A stretch of DNA of 64,000 bases from Bradyrhizobium sp. Gha (GTDB taxonomy: Bacteria; Pseudomonadota; Alphaproteobacteria; Rhizobiales; Xanthobacteraceae), in assembly GCF_900113735.1 (NCBI RefSeq), contig NZ_FOQM01000010.1, positions 109,941 through 173,940 on the forward strand. Reading direction: 5' to 3'. The notes under the pieces are model-generated. The model made no database searches and was not told where the DNA came from. It worked only from the letters and a program-made list of their open reading frames with translations. The position numbers and the translations under genes are program-made. This document shows positions 8,975 through 18,489 of the stretch, in pieces. Each line of letters begins with the position of its first letter. Within the stretch, counting starts at the first letter, position 1.

Positions 8975-9679
8975 TTAAAGACTTCTTGCCGCTTCCAGCA
9001 CCTCGTCAGCGTGGCCGTCGACCCGGACGTTGCGCCAGACCTTGGCGATCTTGCCGTCGGCCCCGATTAGGACCGTGGTGCGAAGAATCCCGAGGAAGGT
9101 CTTGCCATACATCGATTTTTCGCCCCAGGCACCGTACGCCTCCAGCATCTCGTGCCTCTCGTCCGAGATCAGGGGGACTCCAAGGCCGTGCTTGTCGCGG
9201 AACTTCTCCTGGGCCTTCAACGGATCGGCCGAAACACCCAGCACGGCGGTGCCGGCAGACGTGAAGTCGCTCTTGAGCCGGGTGAAGTCGATGGCCTCGC
9301 GGGTGCAGCCGGGGGTGTCGGCGCGGGGGTAGAAGAACAGGACGAGCTTCTGGCCCGAGAAGTCCGCCGAGGTGACGACATTGCCGCCGTCACGAGGCAG
9401 GCGGAAGGCCGGCGCCTTCAGGCCCGCAACGAGCGGCTTTGCTGAAACGGCCGGGACCGGGGCGGCCGGGTTGGAGGCCTTTTCAGAAGATTTTAACCGT
9501 TTCGATGCGGCCTTATGTGATGTTGCCTTTGCGCCTGGCTTGTTTGATTTGCCGGCGGATGCCGCCTGTGTTTTCGCGCTGTGTGTTTCAGTCGATGCCC
9601 GTGTTTTCAGGGGCTTCTTTTTAGCGGTCGGACTGCCGGAGGGCGTTTTGGACGATTTCTTTCGGGATTTCTTGGACAT
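8975..9679 (-). CDS. bcp: Peroxiredoxin (Bcp/PrxQ type) with a basic Lys/Ala-rich N-terminal extension
   Basis: This thiol peroxidase reduces hydrogen and alkyl peroxides with thioredoxin as donor. ATG 9679 is chosen for the AAGGAAGG site 5 bases upstream; the frame opens further upstream without a good ribosome site. The product has 234 residues. Residues ~1-80 are a low-complexity Lys/Ser/Ala/Thr region that looks like a histone H1 tail. Residues ~85-234 form the AhpC/TSA domain. The peroxidatic Cys sits in DTPGCTREAIDF. The resolving Cys that many PrxQ proteins carry five residues later is replaced by Ile, so this looks like a 1-Cys member. The basic tail might bind nucleic acid or membrane; that is inference only. 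Confidence 0.9.
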   Translation of the reverse strand: MSKKSRKKSSKTPSGSPTAKKKPLKTRASTETHSAKTQAASAGKSNKPGAKATSHKAASKRLKSSEKASNPAAPVPAVSAKPLVAGLKAPAFRLPRDGGNVVTSADFSGQKLVLFFYPRADTPGCTREAIDFTRLKSDFTSAGTAVLGVSADPLKAQEKFRDKHGLGVPLISDERHEMLEAYGAWGEKSMYGKTFLGILRTTVLIGADGKIAKVWRNVRVDGHADEVLEAARSL

Positions 9680-9970
9680 ACGCCTTCCTTTCGTCGCTTT
9701 CGGCGGGTCAACCAAAGCGGTATTGCAGCTCTCGTCCGGTGTGCCGGATTCGCGCCCTCGGCTGGGCAATTTTGGCGGCGACGGAGTATGGTTACAAGAA
9801 AATCCACGCACCACCCCACTGCTGGTTGAACGCGCTCCCGGGGCGAAATGACGAACAGCAGGAACATCGGAAGTATGGCGGCAATGCCGGGGCGGGGAGC
9901 TTCAATTCCCGCCGACGGCTGCGGTCCCGGCGGCACTCAGTCCCATGACGGACGCCTGTATCGAGAGGCA

Positions 9971-12900
9971 ATGGCAAGGAATACGTCGCCGCAGGATCAC
10001 AATCGGGACTCGAATCGGCACGGTGGCAATCACGAGCAGCCGGAATGGGACGAGGCCGACTGGGATCAAGAGCAGGAAGAGGAAGCGGGGCATCGTGCGC
10101 GCCGCCTGCTGTCGCGTTCCAGTTCGCGCTTCCGCGTCGGTGAAGGCTTCTCGGCGTTTCGGCGGGTCCTGCCGAGCGGACGCTGGTTTCGTAGGATTGG
10201 CGTTGTCGTCGGCGCCCTGATCGTCATCTTCGTCGGCTGTTTTGGCGCGCTGTGGTGGCGGCTCGGTGCCGGCCCCATCAATCTCGACATGGCGACGCCC
10301 TGGCTCGCTGCCGCCATCGAGGACAATATCGGTCACGGCAACACGGTGGAGGTCGGCGGCACCCAGATCGAGCGGGCCGGGCGGATCAGGGTCGCCGTGC
10401 GCATCCGCGACATCATCGTTCGCGATCATGATCATGCCATCGTCGCCAGCGCGCCGAAGGCCGAGGTGAGGCTGTCCGGTATCGGGCTTCTCACCGGTCA
10501 TCTGCGCGCCGAAAGCCTCAACCTCGTCGACGCGGAACTGGCGATTCGGATCGCACCCGACGGGACGGTCACCGTCTCCGCCGGCGATACGGCCAAACCG
10601 CTCGCGACCGGCGTTGCATCCAAGAAGGAAGCGGGCCTGCCGCCCACATTCCCGCGCAACGGCGTCCCGCCGCCGCCATTCGGGATGGCACCCGCAACTC
10701 CGGACGCACCTCAACCCGCCGCGCAGAGCGGTATTCTTCAGGGCCTCGACTGGCTCGACAGCCTGAGCATGACGGGGCTCGACGGCCAGAACCTCAACGA
10801 GATCGGCCTCAAGAACGGCAATCTGATCGTCGACGACCAGCAGCGCGGCAGCAAATGGACGTTTGAGAACATCACGCTCAGCCTGCGCCGGCCGAGCCAT
10901 GGCGGCGTCACGCTCAGCCTCGGGGAAGAGGGTGCGAAGCCTTGGTCGTTACGCGCGACGGTCGGACCGGCCGAGAATGGCGTGCGCTCGATCGATATCC
11001 GCGCCGACAAGCTCTCCACCTCCAACATCCTACTCGCTCTGCGGCTGAAGGACCTGACCTATACGGCCGACCTGCCCCTGACCGGTGAGATGAAGGGCGA
11101 GCTCGGCCGCGACGGCGTGCCGACCTTCTTCCGCGGCAAGGTCATGATCGGCGCGGGCAACGTCATCGACACCGACACGCCCGATTATCCGATGGCGATC
11201 GACTCCGCCGAGATCAACGTCGAGTGGGATGCAGGGCGGCGGGTGCTGGTCGCACCGTTCAAGATCCTCTCCGGCGCCAATCGCCTGACGCTGCTGGCGC
11301 ATCTGGAGCCGCCGAACGGCACCAGCAATGATTGGCAGCTCGGCTTCAGCGGCGGCTCGATCCTGCTCGGCGGCATCGACAACGAACCGCCGCTCGTCTT
11401 CAACCGCATCGCGATCGGCTTCCGCTTCGATACCGATCACAAGCGCCTGCTGCTGACGCAGGCCGATATCAGCAATGGCGAGATCGGCGTCGCCGGCACC
11501 GGCGCGATCGATTATTCAGGCGAGCCGCGCCTGACGCTCGGCTTTGCGGGGACGCCGATGTCGGCCTCCGCGCTGAAGCGGATGTGGCCGACGCTTGTGG
11601 TGCCGGAGTTGCGCCAATGGGTGATCGAGCGGATCGAGCGCGGCACGCTCCAGCGCATCGAGGTCGGCGTCAACTCGCCGACCCGCAATCTTCCGCGCAA
11701 GGGACCGCCCATTCCCGATGACGGACTGTCGGTCAACATCGCGGCGAGCGGTGTCGCGGTCCGCCCTGTCGACGGCATGCCGGTCGTGCACGATGCCGAC
11801 CTCAAGGCGCATGTGACCGGACGTACCGCCACCGTGAATATCGCCCAGGGCATTGCCGACACGCCGGCAGGCCGCAAGGTTACGATCTCCGATTTCGTCT
11901 TCGAGGTGCCAGACATGGCGCCAAAGCCGTCGCCCTCGCGGACGAGATTCCGCGTCGATGGCCCGGTGCCCGCTGCGGCCGAGATGCTGTCCAACGATCG
12001 GCTGAGCGATCTCTCGTCGACCGTCGTCGATCCCAACACCAGCAAGGGCACGTTCACGGCGAACATCCAGCTCGGCCTGCCGGTCAAGGGCGAACTAACC
12101 AAGGCGGACACCACCTACGCCGTGACAGCCGATCTCAACGGTTTCAGCGCCGAAAAGTTGGTGATGAACCAGAAGCTCGAGGCCAACAATCTCAAGATTG
12201 TCGCCAATAACCAGGGCTATCAGGTCAAGGGCGACGTCAAGATCAACGGGCAGCCGGCTTCGCTCGACTACCGCAAGGCGACCGATGGCGACGCGGACGT
12301 CAAGCTGCAGGCGACACTGGACGATGCGAGCCGTGCGCGCCTTGGCTTCGATCTCAGTCCGGCCGTCAGCGGGTCGATTCCGATCAAGGTTTCGGGCAAG
12401 ATTGCCGGCGGTCCCGACGCGACGACGAAGCTCGGCATCGAGGCCGACCTCACCTCGGTCAAGCTCGACAACATCCTTCCCGGCTGGGTCAAGCTGCCGG
12501 GCAAGTCGAGCAAGGCGACATTCAAGGTGGTGCCGACGGCACAATCGACGCGGCTCGAGGACATCGCCATCGAAGGCGGCGGCGCCTCGATCAAGGGCTC
12601 GCTCGAAATCGACCCGAACGGCGACCTCATGAACGCGAACTTCCCGACCTATTCGCCGTCCGACGGGGACAAGACCTCGTTGAAGGTGGAGCGCGGCCAG
12701 GACGGCGTGATCAGGGGCACGATGCGCGGCGATGTCTTCGACGGCCGCGGCTTCCTCAAGTCGGCGATCTCAGGCAATTCCAAGGACGACAGCAAGAGCA
12801 AGCTCAAGAACGTCGATTTCGACATCGACGTGAAGCTCGGCACCGTCATGGGGTTTAACGGCGAGACCATGCGCAGCATCGATGCCAAGATGTCGAAGCG

Positions 12901-13672
12901 GAGCGGGGCGATCAAGGCTTTCTCGCTGAACGGCAGGATCGGTCAGAACACGCCGGTCGCTGCGGACTTGCGCGGCGGGCGCGCGCAAGGCAGCCGCGAG
13001 GTGATCTATCTTCAGACCAACGATGCCGGATCGCTGCTGAAGTTCACCGATATCTATACCAAGGCCGTCGGCGGCCAGATGGTGGTAGCTATGGAGCCGC
13101 CGACGTCGGAGCCGACCACGGCGCGGGAAGGTCTCATCAGCGTACGCGACTTCACGGTGAAGGGTGAGGCGCAGCTCGAACGCGTGGCTGCGGGCGCGCC
13201 GAACGGCACCGGGAATGGCATCTCCTTCAGCGCGCTCCGCGCCGAGTTCATCCGTCAGAACGGTGCGCTCACGGTCCGCGATGGCGTGGTCAAGGGCCCG
13301 ATGATCGGCGCCACCATCGAGGGCTCCATCGATTATCCCGGCAACCAGGTGTGCATGAGCGGTACCTTCGTGCCGATGTACGGATTGAACAACATGTTCG
13401 GACAGATTCCGGTGCTCGGGTTGTTCTTGGGTGCTGGTGACAAAGAGGGACTGATCGGCGTGACCTACGAGGTCATCGGTACGCCGGCCGCGCCCGTCAT
13501 GCGCGTCAATCCGATCTCGGCGATATTTCCCGGCGTGACCCGGAAGATCATGGAGTTCAACACCGGCAAGCAGAACACGCCGATCGATGAGCTGCCGTCG
13601 TCGCAGTCCGGCGAAAGCCCGACGGGATCGGCAAGGCAATTGTCGAACGGTTGTAGCCTCGCGCGGCGTTAG
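9971..13672 (+). CDS. Giant AsmA-like/DUF3971 (YhdP-type) envelope protein
   Basis: This inner-membrane-anchored protein of about 1,233 residues belongs to the AsmA-like superfamily. These form long beta-groove bridges thought to carry phospholipid between the two membranes. The acidic and basic cytoplasmic N terminus is followed by one transmembrane helix (VVVGALIVIFVGCFGALWW, residues ~77-96). Then comes a very long beta-rich periplasmic region with repeated hydrophobic/polar alternation and a C-terminal AsmA-like segment containing MSGTFVPMYGLNNMFG. Start ATG 9971 opens the part that looks conserved. ATG 9848 is in frame and would add 41 residues of unusual composition, so the start is uncertain. 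The upstream peroxiredoxin gene is divergent. Confidence 0.85.
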   Translation: MARNTSPQDHNRDSNRHGGNHEQPEWDEADWDQEQEEEAGHRARRLLSRSSSRFRVGEGFSAFRRVLPSGRWFRRIGVVVGALIVIFVGCFGALWWRLGAGPINLDMATPWLAAAIEDNIGHGNTVEVGGTQIERAGRIRVAVRIRDIIVRDHDHAIVASAPKAEVRLSGIGLLTGHLRAESLNLVDAELAIRIAPDGTVTVSAGDTAKPLATGVASKKEAGLPPTFPRNGVPPPPFGMAPATPDAPQPAAQSGILQGLDWLDSLSMTGLDGQNLNEIGLKNGNLIVDDQQRGSKWTFENITLSLRRPSHGGVTLSLGEEGAKPWSLRATVGPAENGVRSIDIRADKLSTSNILLALRLKDLTYTADLPLTGEMKGELGRDGVPTFFRGKVMIGAGNVIDTDTPDYPMAIDSAEINVEWDAGRRVLVAPFKILSGANRLTLLAHLEPPNGTSNDWQLGFSGGSILLGGIDNEPPLVFNRIAIGFRFDTDHKRLLLTQADISNGEIGVAGTGAIDYSGEPRLTLGFAGTPMSASALKRMWPTLVVPELRQWVIERIERGTLQRIEVGVNSPTRNLPRKGPPIPDDGLSVNIAASGVAVRPVDGMPVVHDADLKAHVTGRTATVNIAQGIADTPAGRKVTISDFVFEVPDMAPKPSPSRTRFRVDGPVPAAAEMLSNDRLSDLSSTVVDPNTSKGTFTANIQLGLPVKGELTKADTTYAVTADLNGFSAEKLVMNQKLEANNLKIVANNQGYQVKGDVKINGQPASLDYRKATDGDADVKLQATLDDASRARLGFDLSPAVSGSIPIKVSGKIAGGPDATTKLGIEADLTSVKLDNILPGWVKLPGKSSKATFKVVPTAQSTRLEDIAIEGGGASIKGSLEIDPNGDLMNANFPTYSPSDGDKTSLKVERGQDGVIRGTMRGDVFDGRGFLKSAISGNSKDDSKSKLKNVDFDIDVKLGTVMGFNGETMRSIDAKMSKRSGAIKAFSLNGRIGQNTPVAADLRGGRAQGSREVIYLQTNDAGSLLKFTDIYTKAVGGQMVVAMEPPTSEPTTAREGLISVRDFTVKGEAQLERVAAGAPNGTGNGISFSALRAEFIRQNGALTVRDGVVKGPMIGATIEGSIDYPGNQVCMSGTFVPMYGLNNMFGQIPVLGLFLGAGDKEGLIGVTYEVIGTPAAPVMRVNPISAIFPGVTRKIMEFNTGKQNTPIDELPSSQSGESPTGSARQLSNGCSLARR

Positions 13673-13681
13673 CGCGGAGCC

Positions 13682-13834
13682 ATGATCGGACCGTCGGCGC
13701 TTGTCCCGAAAAAGGTCTTTGAATTTGGGAGGCTGACGGGACCGGCAATGAACCGATTCGCTCACCGCCTCATCATGTCCGTGCTGCTCGCAGCCGTTCT
13801 CGTTCTGATATGGAACGTGCTGGGCTCTCGCTGA
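13682..13834 (+). CDS. Possible small single-span membrane protein
   Basis: A short frame runs from ATG 13682 (50 residues) with an internal ATG 13748 that gives 28 residues. The C-terminal part, beginning MNRFAHRLIMSVLLAA, is a basic start followed by one clear hydrophobic helix and a short basic tail. That is the usual shape of bacterial small membrane proteins. A GGGAGG lies about 15 bases before ATG 13748, and GGAG sits 4 bases before ATG 13682; neither spacing is ideal. It lies in the gap between the AsmA-like gene and the converging DoxX gene. I do not recognise a family, and the frame could be fortuitous. Confidence 0.3.
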   Translation: MIGPSALVPKKVFEFGRLTGPAMNRFAHRLIMSVLLAAVLVLIWNVLGSR

Positions 13835-13892
13835 AACGGCGCCGGCCGATGACCGGCGACGTCTCGTGACCTGGAAGTCGATTGCCTGCGCC

Positions 13893-14339
13893 TCAGCGCC
13901 GCGCGAAGGCGCCGCCCGGCGCGTCGCTCTCCTTGCCCATAACCGCATCGACGCTGACCGCGCCGCCGCCCGCAGCCGCGAGGTAGAGGCAGGCGAAGCA
14001 GAACAGGATCGCGGCGGTGCCGTTGTTCAACAGCGGCAGGAAAACCGGCGGGCCTTCCTTGGAGATGTGGAAGACGTGACCGAGGAAATAGGCGAAGGCC
14101 ATTTCGCCGGAGAGGACGAAGGCCGACAGACGGGTGAACAGTCCGATCATGAGCGTGGCGCCAAGCACGAGCTCGAGCAGGCCGGCCGTCCAGATCAGCG
14201 GTGGCGGATTCGCGAACATGGCCACCTGCGGAATGTGGAAGATCTTGGTCATGCCGTACTGGAACAGCAAGAGACCGGTGATGAAGCGAAACAGGCTCAA
14301 GAGAACCGGTTGATAGCGAGAGAGATAGGGAAAGTTCAT
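13893..14339 (-). CDS. DoxX family integral membrane protein
   Basis: This 148-residue inner-membrane protein has four hydrophobic helices and the DoxX/YqjF-type signatures RFITGLLLFQYGMTK and LELVLGATLMIGL. The family includes the small subunit of thiosulfate:quinone oxidoreductase and many uncharacterised redox-related membrane proteins; no partner here points to one role. ATG 14339 is preferred because GGAGGG lies about 10 bases upstream; ATG 14357 would add six residues (MEGTNP). The gene stands alone on its strand, upstream of nothing obviously linked. Confidence 0.88.
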   Translation of the reverse strand: MNFPYLSRYQPVLLSLFRFITGLLLFQYGMTKIFHIPQVAMFANPPPLIWTAGLLELVLGATLMIGLFTRLSAFVLSGEMAFAYFLGHVFHISKEGPPVFLPLLNNGTAAILFCFACLYLAAAGGGAVSVDAVMGKESDAPGGAFARR

Positions 14340-14560
14340 TGGGTTTGTGCCCTCCATCCAATATTGCGACTAGGACCGCATTCGGTTCCGCCCTGCAAGC
14401 TGCGCCAGGTCAATTTGCGCTGACATTTTTGTCATGTCGGACAAAACACCGCATACTGGGATTTCAGCCGCGCACAATCAGCAATTTCTCTCCGTATACG
14501 CTTCGCGGCCGCCCGTAGTTCCCCGGTGACACGAATGAGTTCAGGTTACCCATGGGAAAC

Positions 14561-15823
14561 CTAGCGCCGCAAGGCGGGCACTATCAGAAATGGAATCATT
14601 CCGAGCACCACGCTCGCAAGTGCGAACACGAGCAGAGCATTGTAGCCGTGGCTCGCGTCGTGGATCAGGCCGCCGCTCCAGGAGCCGAACGCCGAGCCGA
14701 GGCCACTGCCGATCGAGATCGTGCCGTAAATGGTGCCGACGCGTTTGCCCCTGAAGATCTTCATCGCGGTGGCCGTGATCAGCGGTCCGCGCGAGCCCAT
14801 CATGCTGCCGAAGCAGACGACGAAGCCGGTGAGCAGGATGACGTTCGGATAATGCTGAAGCAGCCAGAGCAGGAAAATGCCGACGATCGAGATCGCGTAA
14901 CTCAGGAGCACCGATGGGCGGCGCCCGATCAGCCCGTCGAGCGCGGAGACACCGATCATGCCGAACACCAGCACGACGCCTGAAAAGCCCCACGCGGTCG
15001 CAGCCTGCAGCGGCGGGAAGCCGGCATCGATCAGGTAGGCCACGATCTGCGCTGCAATCGCGTACATGCCGACGGCGGTGAAGAAGAAGGTCGAGAACAG
15101 CGCCCAGAAGGCGTGATGGCGCATCGCGCTCAGCAACGTCCAACCATTGTCGATGAAATCAGGATCGCTCTTCTTGGCGACATAGGGCGAGCCGGCGGAG
15201 AACAGGCGCCAGGGCAGGAGTAGCAGCGGCACCAGCAGGCCGAGGGCGGCGAAGCCGTAGACCTGATAGGTCTCGCGCCAGCCGAGGCGATCGATCAGGA
15301 GCTGCGAGGCCGGCAGCAGCGCCAGCACGCCGCCGCCCATGGCCGAGTAGACCACCGCCATCGCGGTCGGCAGCTTTGGACCGAACCAGCGGCCGAGCAG
15401 AATCGAGTTCGGCACGTTGCCGATGAAGGCAACGCCGATGCCGACGCACAAGCCGATGGAGAGCTGGAATTGCCAGAGGGCTTGCGCATGACCTGCGACG
15501 AGGAACGCCGAGCCCAGCAGCAACAGGCCGAGCGCATAGACGATGCGCGGTCCGGAATGATCGAACAGCCGCCCGACCAGCGGCGCGGTCAGCCCGCTGA
15601 TCAGCCAGGCGAGCGAGTAGATCGAGACGACTTGCCCGCGGTCCCACCCGAAACTTTCGGAGATCGGTTTGAGGAAGACTGTGAAGCTCTCGCTGAGGCC
15701 GCGGCCGAGCACTGCCAGGGTGAAGCACAACGCCAGCACGACAAGCGCGGTGCGCACCGCGGCTTGCGGCGTGCTTGCTTGTTCCCCAGCCGTTTCCCTG
15801 GTCGTCTTCTGATCCATTGCCAT
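14561..15823 (-). CDS. MFS transporter (monocarboxylate/oxalate-formate type)
   Basis: This twelve-helix major facilitator superfamily carrier has about 420 residues. The N-terminal half shows FGWDRGQVVSIYSLAWLISG and the loop motif VGRLFDHSGPR after helix 2. The C-terminal half ends in helices rich in Gly, with MGSRGPLITATAMK. The style matches the MFS members annotated as monocarboxylate or oxalate/formate antiporter-like. The start is uncertain: ATG 15823 (MAMDQ) and ATG 15817 are both possible, and a TTG at 15853 would add ten residues. It follows tyrS on the same strand after a short gap, but a functional link is not apparent. Confidence 0.85.
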   Translation of the reverse strand: MAMDQKTTRETAGEQASTPQAAVRTALVVLALCFTLAVLGRGLSESFTVFLKPISESFGWDRGQVVSIYSLAWLISGLTAPLVGRLFDHSGPRIVYALGLLLLGSAFLVAGHAQALWQFQLSIGLCVGIGVAFIGNVPNSILLGRWFGPKLPTAMAVVYSAMGGGVLALLPASQLLIDRLGWRETYQVYGFAALGLLVPLLLLPWRLFSAGSPYVAKKSDPDFIDNGWTLLSAMRHHAFWALFSTFFFTAVGMYAIAAQIVAYLIDAGFPPLQAATAWGFSGVVLVFGMIGVSALDGLIGRRPSVLLSYAISIVGIFLLWLLQHYPNVILLTGFVVCFGSMMGSRGPLITATAMKIFRGKRVGTIYGTISIGSGLGSAFGSWSGGLIHDASHGYNALLVFALASVVLGMIPFLIVPALRR

Positions 15824-15872
15824 CAGGGAGCGCGCTTCGGCGCGCCCTGACAAGCATCAAAAGCTCATACGC

Positions 15873-17126
15873 CTATGCAGGCCGGATGAGGACGTGCTTC
15901 TTCTTGCCGAAGGACAGCTTGATGACGCCCTCCGGCGTGAGGTTCGCGGCCGACAGCGCCAACTTCTCGTCGGTGACTGCGACGTCGTTGACGCGCAGGC
16001 CGCCTCCCTTGATCTGCCGCCGCGCTTCGCCATTGGAGGCAACGAGGCCCGCCTTGACGAAGGCGTTCAGCACGCCGAGGCCGCCGTCCAACTCGCCGCG
16101 CGGAATTTCCACCGTCGGCAGGCTTTCGGCAAGCGCGCCTTCCTCGAACGTGCGGCGCGCAGTCTCGGCCGCTTCATTGGCGGCATCGCGACCATGCAGC
16201 AGCGCGGTCGCTTCCGTCGCGAGCACCTTCTTGGCCTCGTTGATCTCGGAGCCGCCGAGCGCTTCGAGCTTCCTGATTTCGGTCATCGGGAGCGTCGTAA
16301 ACAGCTTCAGGAATTTGCCGACGTCGGCGTCCTCGGTGTTGCGCCAGTATTGCCAGAAATCGTAGGGCGAGAACTGGTCGGCATTGAGCCACACTGCGCC
16401 TTGCGCGGTCTTGCCCATCTTGGCTCCCGAGGCGGTCGTCAGCAGCGGCGTCGTCAACGCAAACAGCTGGTGCGTGCCCATGCGGCGGCCGAGATCGACG
16501 CCCATGATGATGTTGCCCCACTGGTCCGATCCCCCCATCTGCAGGTGACAGCCGGTGCGCTTGGCGAGCTCGACGAAATCGTAGGCCTGGCAGACCATGT
16601 AGTTGAACTCGATGAAGCTCATCTCCTGCTCGCGCTCCAGGCGCAGGCGCACGGAGTCCATCGTCAGCATGCGGTTGACCGAGAAATGCTTGCCGACGTC
16701 GCGCAGCATCTCGATCCAGTTCAGCTTGGTCAGCCACTCCGCATTGTCGAGCATGATGGCGTCGCTCTTGGCTTCGCCATAGCGCAGCACTTTTGCGAAC
16801 ACACCACGGATCGATTCCTTGTTGGCCTCGATCTCGGCTATCGTGCGCATCGCACGCGTCTCGTCCTTGCCGGAGGGATCGCCGACCATGGTGGTGCCAC
16901 CGCCCATCAGCGTGATCGGCTTGTTGCCGGACTGCTGCAGCCAGTGCAGCATCATCATGGTCAGGTAGTTGCCGATATGCAGCGAGCGGGCGGTGCAGTC
17001 GTAACCGACATAGGCGATCGCCTCGCCCTTGGCGGCGAGGGCGTCGAGCCCCTCGAAATCGGAGCATTGGTGGATGAATCCACGCTCCTGCAGGGTGTTG
17101 AGGAAATCCGATTTAAATACAGTCAT
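15873..17126 (-). CDS. tyrS: Tyrosyl-tRNA synthetase
   Basis: This class I aminoacyl-tRNA synthetase charges tRNA-Tyr. The 417-residue protein has the HIGH-like motif in [10 protein letters not shown] (residues ~48-57), the tyrosine-pocket motif QAYDFVEL, the substrate-recognition GGSDQWGNI, and the KMSKS-like loop in [11 protein letters not shown] (~235). A C-terminal S4 RNA-binding domain covers ~350-410. The length matches bacterial TyrRS. It is divergent from anmK with 164 bases between the starts; I see no T-box or other leader structure there. Confidence 0.97.
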   Translation of the reverse strand: MTVFKSDFLNTLQERGFIHQCSDFEGLDALAAKGEAIAYVGYDCTARSLHIGNYLTMMMLHWLQQSGNKPITLMGGGTTMVGDPSGKDETRAMRTIAEIEANKESIRGVFAKVLRYGEAKSDAIMLDNAEWLTKLNWIEMLRDVGKHFSVNRMLTMDSVRLRLEREQEMSFIEFNYMVCQAYDFVELAKRTGCHLQMGGSDQWGNIIMGVDLGRRMGTHQLFALTTPLLTTASGAKMGKTAQGAVWLNADQFSPYDFWQYWRNTEDADVGKFLKLFTTLPMTEIRKLEALGGSEINEAKKVLATEATALLHGRDAANEAAETARRTFEEGALAESLPTVEIPRGELDGGLGVLNAFVKAGLVASNGEARRQIKGGGLRVNDVAVTDEKLALSAANLTPEGVIKLSFGKKKHVLIRPA

Positions 17127-17290
17127 CTGTCGGCGAGCCTGACAATTCTTGGTTTACCGTTTTGGGGGCAATTTAACGGTGTTCGCCTGGAACTCGAATT
17201 GCCGCCGCCACTTTGGCCTGTGGCATTATAAGATGTGTCCCTCTGGCACAAGATCGGCATGGCAGGGTGGGTCTCGAGGACGCTGATCCC

Positions 17291-18394
17291 ATGATGTTGA
17301 CGGCACTCGGTTTGATGAGCGGCACCTCGCTGGATGGGGTCGACGTCGCGCTGATCGAAACCGATGGAAAGCAGGTACAGGCGTTCGGACCGTCAGGCTA
17401 CCGGCCCTATAGCCCGGCCGAGCGCAATCTGCTGCGTCAGGCGCTCACCGAGGCCGCGAGTCTTTCGCAACGCGATGCCCGGCCGGGGATCCTGGTCGAG
17501 GCGGAGCGCGCGGTGACGCAGGCTCATGCCGAGGCGGTCGCCGCCTTCGTCGGCCAGAACCGGATGAAGCCGGAGGAGATCGACATCGTCGGCTTCCACG
17601 GCCAGACCGTGCTGCACCGGCCCGAGCGGCGGCTGACGGTCCAGATCGGCGATGCGCCGGCGCTGGCCAGGGCCATCCATATTCCTGTCATGCACGACTT
17701 CCGCGCCGCCGACGTCGAGGCCGGCGGGCAGGGCGCGCCGTTGGTGCCGGTCTATCACCGGGCGCTCGTCAATTCACTGGAGCGCGAAGGGCCGATCGTC
17801 GTGGTCAACATCGGTGGCGTCTCCAACATCACCTATATCGACGGCAACGATACGCTGATCGCCTGCGACACCGGCCCCGGCAATGCGCTGCTCGACGATT
17901 TCATGTACCGCACCATGAACAAGCCGTTCGACGCCGAAGGCAAGTTCGCAGCGCTCGGCAAGGCCGACCAGGCCTGGATCGCGCGGGCGCTGGAGCTGCC
18001 GTTCTTCGCGCTTCCCCCGCCGAAATCGCTCGATCGCAACGACTTTGCTGCATTGAAGCTCGGCGATATCGCGCCGGCCGACGGGGCGGCGACGCTCACC
18101 GCCTTCACGGCGGCCGCGATCGCCCGCATCATTCCCTTGTTGCCGCGGCGGCCGCGTAGCTGGATCATCTGCGGCGGCGGCGCGCGCAACCTCACCATGC
18201 TGCGGATGCTGCGGGAGCAGGTCGGAACGGCCACCGTCGAGGCCGCCGAGACGCTCGGTTGGGCTTCCGACGCCATCGAGGCGCAAGCCTTCGGCTTCCT
18301 CGCGGTGCGTGGCCTCAAGGGCCTGCCGCTGTCCTATCCGGCCACCACGGGTGCGCCGATGCCGATGACGGGCGGGGTCATCGCGCGGCCTTGA
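17291..18394 (+). CDS. anmK: 1,6-anhydro-N-acetylmuramic acid kinase
   Basis: AnmK phosphorylates 1,6-anhydro-MurNAc released during wall turnover while opening the anhydro ring, giving MurNAc-6-phosphate for recycling. The 367-residue protein has GLMSGTSLDGVDVALI at the N terminus (ATP phosphate loop), GFHGQT, the NIGGVSNITY motif and CDTGPGNALLDD. ATG 17291 is chosen; ATG 17294 is equally possible. A longer frame to 17213 has a poor start codon and no homologous-looking sequence. Its position divergent from tyrS is common in alphaproteobacteria. Confidence 0.95.
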   Translation: MMLTALGLMSGTSLDGVDVALIETDGKQVQAFGPSGYRPYSPAERNLLRQALTEAASLSQRDARPGILVEAERAVTQAHAEAVAAFVGQNRMKPEEIDIVGFHGQTVLHRPERRLTVQIGDAPALARAIHIPVMHDFRAADVEAGGQGAPLVPVYHRALVNSLEREGPIVVVNIGGVSNITYIDGNDTLIACDTGPGNALLDDFMYRTMNKPFDAEGKFAALGKADQAWIARALELPFFALPPPKSLDRNDFAALKLGDIAPADGAATLTAFTAAAIARIIPLLPRRPRSWIICGGGARNLTMLRMLREQVGTATVEAAETLGWASDAIEAQAFGFLAVRGLKGLPLSYPATTGAPMPMTGGVIARP

Positions 18395-18407
18395 TCACGG
18401 GCGGTTG

Positions 18408-18468
18408 ATGCAGGTGCATTGATCTTGACGGGTATATGCAAATGCATCTATCTTGGATGCAGTTGCAT
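18408..18468 (+). promoter_or_regulatory. Promoter with three ATGCANNTGCAT operator copies upstream of the GST gene
   Basis: Three copies of the palindrome ATGCANNTGCAT lie at 18408-18419, 18436-18447 and 18457-18468. Their start-to-start spacings are 28 and 21 bp. A good sigma-70 type promoter overlaps them: TTGACG at 18425-18430 and TATCTT at 18449-18454, with an 18-base spacer. The middle copy fills the spacer and the other two flank the promoter, the classic layout of a repressor site. The GST start is at 18490. The palindrome type suits a small dimeric HTH regulator such as MarR or TetR, but the protein is not encoded next to it. Confidence 0.7.
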
Positions 18469-18489
18469 TGAACCGCCGGGATCGTCGCC

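Noticed and set aside
15894..17231. A 445-codon plus-strand frame opposite tyrS
   Set aside because: TyrS on the minus strand is complete with HIGH and KMSKS-like motifs; the opposite frame is a shadow.
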